Assembly: GCF_003014535.1 (NCBI RefSeq)
Contig: NZ_PYGD01000013.1
Coordinates: forward strand, 1-64,000
From: Taibaiella chishuiensis
Lineage (GTDB): Bacteria; Bacteroidota; Bacteroidia; Chitinophagales; Chitinophagaceae
Direction of reading: 5' to 3'
DNA: 64,000 bases
Below, in pieces: positions 53,879-62,465 of this stretch. Position numbers and translations under genes: made by a program. The notes below the pieces were generated by a model. That model did not search any database, was not told where the DNA came from, and saw nothing but the letters and a program-made list of their open reading frames with translations. Position 1 is the stretch's first letter; each line of letters opens with the position of its first letter.

Positions 53879-54397
53879 ATGAAAGCCCGTATACTATCCC
53901 TGGTCCTGCTCCTGTCTGTCCTGTGGGGAACATCCGGTTATGCCCAAAAGTCCATGACACCCGTTGCCTTTAACGATGAGCTGGTAAAAGTAACCGAAAC
54001 CCTTTACCAGTTGGGTACGGAATGGGGAACCCGTTTTGCGGCCATTAACAGCAACGAAGGAAAAGATTTCAGCCAGCTGAAGCCCCTGCGGCAAAAACTG
54101 ACCGATTTTATAACCGGGCAAACCAAAGCCATCAAACAGCTACCCAATACCGGCAAAGGCGCCGAAGCTTTTAAAAAAGTGATGCTCGAGTTCCTGGTTT
54201 TTGAAGAGGGCATGATCAATTCCGGTTTTATCCCGATGGAGCAACTAGGCCCGCAATCTACGGACGAGGCGATACAAAAGGCCACTCAAAACCTAACCGA
54301 CCTGGCCTCCAAAGAAGGAGAAGCGCTGGATAAAGTGCATAAGGCCCAGGACCAGTACGCGGCCGACAATAACTTTGTGATCGAGGACGAAAAATAA
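53879..54397 (+). CDS. Exported hypothetical protein
   Basis: 172 residues. Signal peptide about 1-22 (cut after GYA). The mature part is helical and charged with NDELVKVTETLYQLG and FLVFEEGMINSGF. It vaguely resembles helical Bacteroidota surface proteins, but I do not assign a family. The gene is followed 20 bp later by a MITE-like insertion, and its last codons are repeated on the far side of that element. Confidence 0.65.
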   Translation: MKARILSLVLLLSVLWGTSGYAQKSMTPVAFNDELVKVTETLYQLGTEWGTRFAAINSNEGKDFSQLKPLRQKLTDFITGQTKAIKQLPNTGKGAEAFKKVMLEFLVFEEGMINSGFIPMEQLGPQSTDEAIQKATQNLTDLASKEGEALDKVHKAQDQYAADNNFVIEDEK

Positions 54398-54417
54398 GGG
54401 CCGCGCCGCGCAATTAG

Positions 54418-55030
54418 GGATCAAGCGGAATTTCTGGGGGATTAAAAATCAAGCCTGCAGATCTGTTCCTCTATTATTTATTCAAGGGAAATTAACAGGG
54501 AGCGCTTTAGCCATCGAGGATAGATAAATATACTGCATACCAGGTCCTGGCGGGCGAATGTGATCCTGTGAATTTCATTTTTCTCGCAGCGAGCGCTGCG
54601 CCGCAGCGAACGGGTGCACATTGGTCGTAACATCTGGCCACCAACCGCCTAAGCATGCTTTGCTAGACGCCCATTACGTGCATTGCCGGGCATCTAGCCA
54701 GGAAATAACCAAACATACCGACCTTTAGAAAAAGGGCGTTAATAAACCGCGTAGCGCTCATGAGCACCAATAGGAAAATAAAAAACACAGCGAATAAATG
54801 CTGCAGGACGCCGTATAGAAAGAAATACAGTTCCCACAGTCTGGCCCAGTACCTTAGTTCGTTCGTCATTCCTTCGTCCATTTTTTTGCTACTGCCCGGA
54901 ATATTTCTTTTAGGCGTACAAGGCATTTTTAGCAATTTTCTACAGTCTTGATTTTTGCTTCTTTGTATTAAGACAAAGAAGAATAAAAAAATCAGGGTAA
55001 GTATACCCCCCAAGATATTCCACTTGATCC
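54418..55030. mobile_element. MITE-like element, longest copy (613 bp)
   Basis: Terminal inverted repeats GGATCAAGCGGAATTTCTGG (54418) and CCAAGATATTCCACTTGATC (to 55029) pair imperfectly. About 27 bp of imperfect direct repeat (GAAAAATAAGG...CCGCGCAAT) flanks it (54389-54417 and 55031-55060). The element carries the small membrane-protein frame at 54663-55055 and no transposase. Shortened or truncated relatives are at 1-401, 8563-8948 and 12276-12459. Confidence 0.7.
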
Positions 55031-55055
55031 GAAAAATAAGGACCAGGCCGCGCAA
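54663..55055 (-). CDS. Putative small membrane protein carried by the repeat element
   Basis: 130 residues with two hydrophobic segments (about 14-29 and 86-102) and a basic middle. The start at ATG 55055 lies outside the element terminus, so the first codons are read across it; internal ATGs are possible. The C-terminal half is conserved in the copy at 22-147 with an in-frame 51-nt deletion and mostly conservative changes. No family recognised; expression is uncertain. Confidence 0.35.
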   Translation of the reverse strand: MRGLVLIFRIKWNILGGILTLIFLFFFVLIQRSKNQDCRKLLKMPCTPKRNIPGSSKKMDEGMTNELRYWARLWELYFFLYGVLQHLFAVFFIFLLVLMSATRFINALFLKVGMFGYFLARCPAMHVMGV

Positions 55056-55107
55056 TGAGCAGCGCAGGTCTCACATTCATTTTCCCGCTGCAAGCGCAGG
55101 CAAATAA

Positions 55108-55142
55108 AAAAAAGCCATCGGCAGAAATGCCATGGCTTTTTT
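55108..55142 (+). terminator. Hairpin with T-tract
   Basis: AAAAAAGCCAT (55108-55118) pairs with ATGGCTTTTTT (55132-55142), extended by GGC/GCC inside. It lies in the gap between the repeat element and tolC; the rest of 55143-55356 shows nothing recognisable. Confidence 0.55.
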
Positions 55143-55356
55143 CATTTTACACGATGATGGGGGTTTTTGCTATTCTTGAGTTGCAGTCCGGGTAAAATCA
55201 GCGCTGAAAGGATACCCGGCCTGCGCTTTTGCTACAACGTGTTGTAAAATAAAGGTTTCTTATAGCAAAAATGCCTTCATTTTTCACCAGTGGTATTAAA
55301 TACCTTATAAACGGTATTTTTTGACACATAAGCGGAACAAACTGAGCAGGTTTGTA

Positions 55357-55385
55357 TAAAAAAGACCGGTCAGCGGGACCGGTCT
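55357..55385 (-). terminator. Terminator of the RND-tolC operon
   Basis: AGACCGGT (55363-55370) pairs with ACCGGTCT (55378-55385), followed on the minus strand by a TTTTTT tract, 51 bp past the tolC stop. Confidence 0.75.
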
Positions 55386-55435
55386 GTGAGACTTTATTAT
55401 AGACAATAGCTATAGCCAGGGGCATAAAAAACAGC

Positions 55436-56758
55436 TTATTGTACCAGGTTATTTTCGATTTCGAGCAGGCGGGTTTCCGTAACCTTAACAGTATATGCCG
55501 CGTCCACCAACCGGGTAAGCGCAGTAACATAACTGTTCTCCGCCTCCCGCAGCTCCAGGGTATTGGCCACCCCAACCCGGAACCGGGCCTGCTGGATCAT
55601 TACATTCTCCTTGGCATAATTAATATTCTCCTTCTCCAGGGCCAGGGCCTGGAGGGCATTGTCGTAACTGCGCCAGGCCGTGCGGTAACGCGCCGCAATG
55701 CGGGTAGAGAGCTGCTGTACCAGCAGGTCCTGGCGGAACACCTCCTGCCGGGCTACTTTCTTTTGCCGCTGCAGGTTGAAGCCGTTAAACAGGGGCATAC
55801 TCAGGTTAAGCCCAGCCTGCGGGCCATATACCCGGTTAAACAGCGTAACACCGGCGCCGTTCTGCGTACGGTTATAATTGTAATCTGCCGAAAAATTGAG
55901 CACCGGCAATTGCGCCCCGTTGGCGATCTTCAGGTCGTACTCCGAAACCTTTTTTTGTTGCTGCGCCAGCTGTAACGAATAGTTCCGGTCGATCCACTGA
56001 TCCTTATTCTTGTATTGGATATTTTTATTCAGGTGCAGGCTGTCCTGTACATCGTAATTGGCAAACTGGTCGCGCCCCAGCAGGATCATCAGGCTGTCTT
56101 TGGCCTGGCGCAGGTTAGCGGCCTGTACCAGGTAAGCCGATTTGCTGGCATTAAAGTCGACCTGCGCCTGCAGGTAGTCCGTTTTGGCCGAAGTACCCAC
56201 CTCGAACTTACGCTGGGCAAGGTCCATACGCACTTTGGCAAGCGCCATGGCGGTATCGATGGCTACCAGTTGCTGCTTTTGGCGTACTACCTCGGCATAA
56301 CCGGCAATCACATTAGCGATTGTACCCTGTACCTGTTGCTTCAGGTTGGTATTACCCATGCGTTCCAACTCTTCCAGCCGGCGCTTGCTGGCAAACATGC
56401 GCAACCCGTCGAACAGTACCCAGTCCAGCTGTACCGCGCCGCTCAGGGTTTCTGAACGGGCGCCCTTACGGTTTTGAACATCGCCGCTTGCCAGTTCGAT
56501 ATGCGCATCGGTAAGCGTACCGTTTACACCGCCGATCGCGGTTACGGCCGGCAGCATACCTGCATTGCCTATGGTATTGTTGGCCCTGGCCTGGTCGAGT
56601 GTTACTTTGGCGATCCGGATATCGAAGTTCTGATCCAGCGCAGCATCTACGGCATCTTTGAGCGTCAGCACAGGGTCCTCCCCGGGGCTTTTATCCTGGG
56701 CATACGACCGGTTGAGCGACAATACGGCGATCAGGGCAATTCCTATTTTCAGTTTCAT
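55436..56758 (-). CDS. TolC-family outer-membrane efflux protein
   Basis: 440 residues. Signal peptide about 1-20 (cut after SYA). Two OEP halves with coiled-coil helices (LTLKDAVDAALDQNFDIRIAK; second half from about residue 245). Outer-membrane channel for the RND pump encoded 33 bp upstream on the same strand. It is a different paralogue from that of the EmrAB operon. Confidence 0.92.
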   Translation of the reverse strand: MKLKIGIALIAVLSLNRSYAQDKSPGEDPVLTLKDAVDAALDQNFDIRIAKVTLDQARANNTIGNAGMLPAVTAIGGVNGTLTDAHIELASGDVQNRKGARSETLSGAVQLDWVLFDGLRMFASKRRLEELERMGNTNLKQQVQGTIANVIAGYAEVVRQKQQLVAIDTAMALAKVRMDLAQRKFEVGTSAKTDYLQAQVDFNASKSAYLVQAANLRQAKDSLMILLGRDQFANYDVQDSLHLNKNIQYKNKDQWIDRNYSLQLAQQQKKVSEYDLKIANGAQLPVLNFSADYNYNRTQNGAGVTLFNRVYGPQAGLNLSMPLFNGFNLQRQKKVARQEVFRQDLLVQQLSTRIAARYRTAWRSYDNALQALALEKENINYAKENVMIQQARFRVGVANTLELREAENSYVTALTRLVDAAYTVKVTETRLLEIENNLVQ

Positions 56759-56791
56759 AATCAGTTAGGTTGTTTGGCTGCAAGGCAAGGA

Positions 56792-59700
56792 TTACTCTGC
56801 CAGCTTTTCTGTTGCTTTCAGTTCTTTTACTTTCCTGCGGGAAAGGAAGGTATACATAACCGGTACCACGAACAGCGACAGCACCAGCGAGAACATAACA
56901 CCGCCCACGATCACGATACCCAGCGGGATACGGCTGGTACTGGCCGCACCCAGCGACATGGCCAGGGGCAAGGCACCGCCGGCCATCGCCAGGCTGGTCA
57001 TCAGGATGGGCCTTAACCTCAGCTTGGCTGCCTGTACCACGGCTTCCCGCCGGCTGGCGCCGCCATCGCGGATATGGTTGGCATATTCCACGATCAGGAT
57101 ACCGTTTTTGGTTACCAACCCGATCAGCATAATCATACCGATCTGCGAAAAGATGTTCATGGTCTGCCCGAACAGCCAGAGCGAGATTACCGCACCGGCA
57201 ATGGCCAGCGGCACGGTCAGCATAATGATCAGCGGATCGATAAAGCTTTCGAACTGGGCGGCAAGGATCAGGTAGATGAGCACCAGCGCCAGCACGAAGG
57301 CAAATAAGGTATTGGAAGAGCTCTCGGCAAAGTCTTTGGAGGAGCCGGCCAGCCCGGAGGTAAAGGACTCGTCGATGGTTTTGTCCTGCTGCAGTTTTTT
57401 ATAGATCCGCTGCATCTCGGTAATACCGTCGCCCAGGGTATAACCCGGCGCTGGGTTTGCCGATATGGTGGCCGACTTGTTCCGGTTGTAGTGGTAGATC
57501 TGCGAAGGGCTGATGCTCTCTTCAGCCACGATCACATTATCCAGCGACACCATTACACCGGAGGCGGTACGTACGTAATAGTTTTTCAGGTTTACCGGTT
57601 CGTCGCGGTTGGCGCGGGCCACCTGGCCGATAACCTGGTATTGTTTCCCGTTCATGGTAAAATACCCCAGCCTGCCGTTACTCAAAGCCAGCTGCAGGGC
57701 CTGCGACACATCGGCTACGGATATGCCCAGTTGCGAGGCTTTGGCCCGGTCGATGGTAATACGCAGTTCGGGTTTGTTTACTTTAAGGTCTACGTCTACC
57801 CCCTGGAACACCGGGCTCTTGTTGGCCTCATCGAGAAATACGGGCAATACTTTTACCAGTTTATCGAAGTTGATGTTCTGCAATACGAACGATATCGGGA
57901 AGCCGCCGCCGCCGCCACGTTGCACGGCAATGGTCTGTTCCTGTATGGCAAAGGCCCTGCCGAAGTTGAACTTCTGGAAGTTGCGGTTAACGGCCTGTAC
58001 GATCTCGTCCTGGCTGCGCCCGCGCTTATCGGGCATGGACAGGCGGATGTTGCCGTTGGCCGTATTTACGGCGCCGGCGCCGCTAAAGCCCGGTGCGGTT
58101 ACGGTAAGTACGGTTTGTTTTTCGGGTACGGAGTCGATAATAAACTGGCCGATCTGGCTTACATAGTTATCCATCGCATCGTAGGAGGTGCCTTCGGGCG
58201 CCGTCATCGAAATGCGGAAACGCGAACGGTCCTCGAGCGGGGCCAGCTCGCTTTTAAGGCCCGAACCGAAGAAGTAAATCGCCGCAAAACAGCCCACAAT
58301 ACCGATGGTGGCTAACCAGCGATGCCCCATAACCCATTCGAGCGCGCGACGGTAGCGGGTTTCGAGCCCGGCAAAGAACGGTTCGGTACGGGTATAGAAC
58401 TTCGATTTCTTCGAGGTATCTTTCTTGGAGAGATAAACGTTGAGGATGGGCGTAAGGGTGAGCGATACAAAGCAGGAAATGATTACCGCACCGGCCACTA
58501 CGATACCGAACTCGCGGAAAAGCCTGCCGGTAAAGCCCTGCAGGAATACGATGGGCAGGAAGATGATGGCAATTGTAATAGAAGTGGCGATAACGGCGAA
58601 ATAGATTTCCTCGCTGCCCTCGCGCGCCGCCCGGTGTTTGTCCATGCCACCTTCCATCTTTTTATAGATATTTTCCGTGACCACGATACCATCATCCACC
58701 ACCAGGCCGGTAGCCAGCACAATAGCCAGCAGGGTCAGGATATTGATGGTAAAGCCCATGAAATACATGATAAAGAAGGCCCCGATAAGACTGATCGGGA
58801 TATCGATCAGTGGACGGATGGAAATCAGGAAATCGCGGAAGAAGAGGTAGATGATGATTACCACCAGGCCGAAAGCCACGAAAATGGTCTCCTCCACTTC
58901 GCTGATGGAGTTTTTAATGGTAACGGTATTGTCCATCGCGATATTCAGTTTGATATCGGAGGGCACGTCTTTTTTGATCTGTTCGAACCGTTTGTAAAAT
59001 TCGTCGGCAATGGCTACGTAGTTAGAGCCGGGCTGTGGTATTACGGCCAGCGCCACCATGGGCACGCCGCTTTCTTTCAGCATCGTCTCTTCGTTTTCGG
59101 GTCCCAGCACCACATCGGCAATATCGCGCAGGTGTATGTCGCTGCCGTTTACATTTTTCACAATGAGGTTTTCGAAGTCCTCTTCGGTTTTAAGCCGGCC
59201 TATGGTCCGCACCGACAGCTCGGTCTGGTAACCCGATATCTTACCCGAGGGCAACTCTACATTTTGCTTATTGAGCGCGGCCTGCACGTCGCTGAAGGCT
59301 ACGTTGAAGGCCGCCATTTTCATCGGGTCGAACCAAAGCCGCATGGCGTACCGCTTTTGTCCCCATATCTGGATACTACTTACCCCGGGTATGGTCTGCA
59401 GGCGCTCCTGCAGCACGTTTTCGGCATAGTCGCTTACCTCCAGCTGGTTCTTGGTATTGCTCTGCACCGTCATCGAGAGGATAGGTTGCGAGTTGGCGTC
59501 GGCCTTGCTTACTACCGGAGGTGCATCGATATCCTGGGGCAGGTTACGGGCAGCCTGCGACACCTTGTCGCGCACATCGTTGGCGGCTGCTTCGAGGTCT
59601 TCGCCCAGGTCGAACTCTACGGTAATATTACTGGTACCCTGGCTGCTCACCGACGAGATATTGCTGATACCGGCAATACCATTGATCGACTTTTCGAGCG

Positions 59701-59896
59701 GCTCGGTAATCTGCGACTCGATGATATCGGGGTTGGCCCCGGCATAACTGGTACGTACGTTGATGATGGGCGGATCGATCGAAGGATAATCACGGATGCC
59801 TAAAAATTTAAATGCAATAACACCGAATATCAGGATGAATATATTGGCGACTACAGCAAATACAGGTCTTTTAAGGGCTATCGAAGGTAAACTCAT
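56792..59896 (-). CDS. RND efflux transporter permease (AcrB/HAE1 family)
   Basis: 1034 residues with twelve membrane helices and two large periplasmic loops. The helix 4 proton-relay pair is present in LVVDDGIVVTENIYKKMEGG, along with FKFLGIRDYPSIDPP at the N-terminus and the second-half equivalents LIGLVTKNGILIVEYANHI. It exports drugs or lipophilic compounds by proton antiport. First gene of a two-gene operon with tolC; no periplasmic adaptor gene adjoins it, so the adaptor must be encoded elsewhere. The 360-bp gap 59897-60258 upstream shows no gene. Confidence 0.95.
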   Translation of the reverse strand: MSLPSIALKRPVFAVVANIFILIFGVIAFKFLGIRDYPSIDPPIINVRTSYAGANPDIIESQITEPLEKSINGIAGISNISSVSSQGTSNITVEFDLGEDLEAAANDVRDKVSQAARNLPQDIDAPPVVSKADANSQPILSMTVQSNTKNQLEVSDYAENVLQERLQTIPGVSSIQIWGQKRYAMRLWFDPMKMAAFNVAFSDVQAALNKQNVELPSGKISGYQTELSVRTIGRLKTEEDFENLIVKNVNGSDIHLRDIADVVLGPENEETMLKESGVPMVALAVIPQPGSNYVAIADEFYKRFEQIKKDVPSDIKLNIAMDNTVTIKNSISEVEETIFVAFGLVVIIIYLFFRDFLISIRPLIDIPISLIGAFFIMYFMGFTINILTLLAIVLATGLVVDDGIVVTENIYKKMEGGMDKHRAAREGSEEIYFAVIATSITIAIIFLPIVFLQGFTGRLFREFGIVVAGAVIISCFVSLTLTPILNVYLSKKDTSKKSKFYTRTEPFFAGLETRYRRALEWVMGHRWLATIGIVGCFAAIYFFGSGLKSELAPLEDRSRFRISMTAPEGTSYDAMDNYVSQIGQFIIDSVPEKQTVLTVTAPGFSGAGAVNTANGNIRLSMPDKRGRSQDEIVQAVNRNFQKFNFGRAFAIQEQTIAVQRGGGGGFPISFVLQNINFDKLVKVLPVFLDEANKSPVFQGVDVDLKVNKPELRITIDRAKASQLGISVADVSQALQLALSNGRLGYFTMNGKQYQVIGQVARANRDEPVNLKNYYVRTASGVMVSLDNVIVAEESISPSQIYHYNRNKSATISANPAPGYTLGDGITEMQRIYKKLQQDKTIDESFTSGLAGSSKDFAESSSNTLFAFVLALVLIYLILAAQFESFIDPLIIMLTVPLAIAGAVISLWLFGQTMNIFSQIGMIMLIGLVTKNGILIVEYANHIRDGGASRREAVVQAAKLRLRPILMTSLAMAGGALPLAMSLGAASTSRIPLGIVIVGGVMFSLVLSLFVVPVMYTFLSRRKVKELKATEKLAE

Positions 59897-60258
59897 TGTT
59901 GAATGGGTACTCGGTTTCGGTTATCTAATCCGTGCGACGGTTGCGGTGGTTAAGGGGTAACGGTATTTCCGGCAGGGTTACCTGCGCCAGGGCAGGCTGT
60001 GTTGACCGGTATGGCAAGCCCGGCAGGATATGGGTATACGGCAATGCTGCAGGAGGTATATTTTTTTCATGGAAACCGGCTCGGCGTTTTGCGCGACAGA
60101 TTGACTATGCCGGATAAAAAAGGTTTAAAATCAATACAAAGATTTAAACCAATAGCAGCCGATTACACTAATTCACATTGTATTAGGAAAAAATTAGCAG
60201 CCAATGCATCGTTTTTTAATTGATTATGATTTTCTTTATGCTCGAAAAAATTTAAGCT

Positions 60259-60681
60259 ATGAAAAAAACCATCCTGAGTATTGCTATTATTGGCCTGATG
60301 GGCGCAGCCGCCCCGGCCTGGAGCTATACTAACCCCACACCCGGCATGGAAGCCCTGGAGCAGGCAGCTGCTGCCCAGTCGAATGACGAGGTAACTATGC
60401 CCGTTATTGCCAATAGCCCGGAAGCCACCAAAGGCCTTAAAGAATTTAAAGCACTGATGGAAGAATATGGTCCGGCTCTGAAAGCCCAGGACCCCGCAAA
60501 ATCTGCAGAGTTCGGTGAGAAAATGCAAACATGGGCACAAGGCGTTGCCGTATGGATGCCTAAACTGGCCGAAGGCGACCAGCAAAAGGTACGCACCTTT
60601 ATGCAGGGTATGGTACAGAAATATATGCCTCAACAGCCTGCAGCCCCGGCTACTGCCGCACCTGCAGAGCCAGCCAAATAA
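60259..60681 (+). CDS. Exported small hypothetical protein with Ala/Pro-rich end
   Basis: 140 residues. Signal peptide about 1-22 (MKKTILSIAIIGLMGAAAPAW). The mature helical region (KGLKEFKALMEEYGPALKAQ, AEFGEKMQTWAQG) is followed by a low-complexity tail PQQPAAPATAAPAEPAK. No family recognised. Monocistronic with a strong terminator, divergent from the RND operon. Confidence 0.7.
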   Translation: MKKTILSIAIIGLMGAAAPAWSYTNPTPGMEALEQAAAAQSNDEVTMPVIANSPEATKGLKEFKALMEEYGPALKAQDPAKSAEFGEKMQTWAQGVAVWMPKLAEGDQQKVRTFMQGMVQKYMPQQPAAPATAAPAEPAK

Positions 60682-60702
60682 GGCAGGAAGCGATATGTAT
60701 AA

Positions 60703-60745
60703 AACGGCCGCCCTCGTTGACGAGGGCGGCCGTTCTGTTATTTAG
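60703..60745. terminator. Bidirectional terminator
   Basis: AACGGCCGCCCTCG (60703-60716) pairs perfectly with CGAGGGCGGCCGTT (60721-60734) around TTGA, between the convergent exported-protein and GH3 genes. Confidence 0.8.
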
Positions 60746-60762
60746 GCTTTCATAAACCTGTT

Positions 60763-62277
60763 TTAGGCTTCCATAAAAGCGAGGATCTCTTCCAGGTATT
60801 TGCGTTCGTTGCTCAGGCGCGGCACTTTATGCTGTCCGCCCAGTTTGCCTTTGCTCTTCAACCATTGGTTAAAGCCGCCTACCTGCATCCGGTGCACCAG
60901 CGGCATACGCAGGGCAATATCTTTATGCCGCTTGGCCTCGTAGTCGCTGTTCACCGCCTGCAGGGCCTTGTCCAGTTCAAAGGTAAAGGTCTCGAGCGGC
61001 ACCGGCAGGGTTTCGAATTCGATCACCCACTCATGCGCGCCGTTTTCGTTACCACTCATATATACCGGTGCGGCGGTATAATCGTTTACGATCGCACCTG
61101 TTTTTTTAGAAGCTTCGGCTATGGCATGATCGCTGTTGTCCACGATTACCTCTTCGCCAAAGGCATTGATAAAATGTTTGAGCCTGCCGCTTACCTTCAC
61201 CCGGAACGGATCGGTAGAGGTAAACTGTACCGTATCGCCCACCAGGTAACGCCACAGGCCGGCATTGGTGCTGATGACCAGGGCATAGTTGGGCCCTACT
61301 TCCACATCGCGCAGCGTAAGTGTTTGCGGATCTTCTTTGCCGTATTCTTCCATGGGCATAAATTCGAAGAATATGCCATGGTTCAGGAACAGCATCATGC
61401 CTTCCTCTTCGAGGTTATCCTGCGCTGCAAAAAAGCCTTCGGATGCGTTATAGGTGTCCATATACCGCATATTGGCCGAGGGGATGATCTGCTGGAACTG
61501 TTTGCGGTAAGGCGTAAAGCTCACCCCGCCATGGATATAGAGTTCCAGGTTGGGCCATATTTTGTGCAGGTCGGTTTCGCCCGCTATTTCCAGTATACGT
61601 TTGATCAGTACCAGGGTCCAGGTAGGCACACCGGCAATAAAGGTTATGTTTTCGTGGAATACGCTGTAGATAATTGCTTCCAGCTTGGCTTCCCATTCAT
61701 CCATAAGGGCAACGGAAAGTTCAGGGGTACGCATTACCTGTCCCATAAACGGCATATTCTGCAGCATTACCGCCGAAAGGTCGCCGTAAAAGGAATCGGC
61801 ATTGAGCTGGTTGACCTGGTGGCTGCCGCCGATCGTCAGGCATTTACCGCTCATGATATTGCTTTGCGGGTACTGGCGCAGGTAGAGCGACAGTACATCT
61901 TTACCCGATTTGAAATGGGTATCGTCGAGCGCATCGCGGCTTACGGGTATAAACTTGCTCTTATCGCTGGTGGTACCGCTGCTCTTGGCAAACCAGTTGA
62001 TCGGGGACGGCCAGAGTACATTCTGCTGTCCTTCCATAATCTTCTGGATATAAGGCTTGAGGCTATCGTAGTCGTTGACGGGAACCCTTTGTTTAAACTC
62101 CTTGATGGAATTGATATGTTCGAAGTCGAACTGTTTACCATATTCGGTGAACTGGGCCGTACCGATAAGATCGTTAAACACCTGCTTCTGGGTATCTATA
62201 GGGTTTAAAGCAAAATTATCCAGTGCGCTAAGGCGCAGTTTCATATATCTCTTTATAGCCGGGCTGATGATACTCAT
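60763..62277 (-). CDS. GH3-family adenylate-forming enzyme
   Basis: 504 residues of the GH3 auxin-responsive-promoter family. ATP-binding motifs: FAKSSGTTSDKSKFIP, YNASEGFFAAQD and GLWRYLVGDTVQF. Plant homologues conjugate amino acids to acyl acids; bacterial members are widespread in Bacteroidota with unknown substrates. Soluble, monocistronic, ATG 62277. Confidence 0.88.
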   Translation of the reverse strand: MSIISPAIKRYMKLRLSALDNFALNPIDTQKQVFNDLIGTAQFTEYGKQFDFEHINSIKEFKQRVPVNDYDSLKPYIQKIMEGQQNVLWPSPINWFAKSSGTTSDKSKFIPVSRDALDDTHFKSGKDVLSLYLRQYPQSNIMSGKCLTIGGSHQVNQLNADSFYGDLSAVMLQNMPFMGQVMRTPELSVALMDEWEAKLEAIIYSVFHENITFIAGVPTWTLVLIKRILEIAGETDLHKIWPNLELYIHGGVSFTPYRKQFQQIIPSANMRYMDTYNASEGFFAAQDNLEEEGMMLFLNHGIFFEFMPMEEYGKEDPQTLTLRDVEVGPNYALVISTNAGLWRYLVGDTVQFTSTDPFRVKVSGRLKHFINAFGEEVIVDNSDHAIAEASKKTGAIVNDYTAAPVYMSGNENGAHEWVIEFETLPVPLETFTFELDKALQAVNSDYEAKRHKDIALRMPLVHRMQVGGFNQWLKSKGKLGGQHKVPRLSNERKYLEEILAFMEA

Positions 62278-62465
62278 TGGTGCATCAAAATTATTTAAAT
62301 TTTACGGAAGAAAAATAGCCTGACCGTATTTTGTTGATTTTGTTGGAACTTTTTGCGCACATCAGGCTTCCTATCTCTTTGACAGTGTCGATTTTTACAC
62401 TATTTTGCACTATTTTACATTTCTCAGCTACATAATCGTAATTTTTTTCCAGAAAAACGACACGA

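Noticed and set aside
55198-55575. 125-residue minus-strand frame
   Set aside because: It overlaps the 3' part of tolC and its terminator in another frame; no domain.
59932-60223. Short plus-strand frames before the exported small protein
   Set aside because: No family match or signal; different overlapping frames of similar length indicate chance openings in the RND upstream region.
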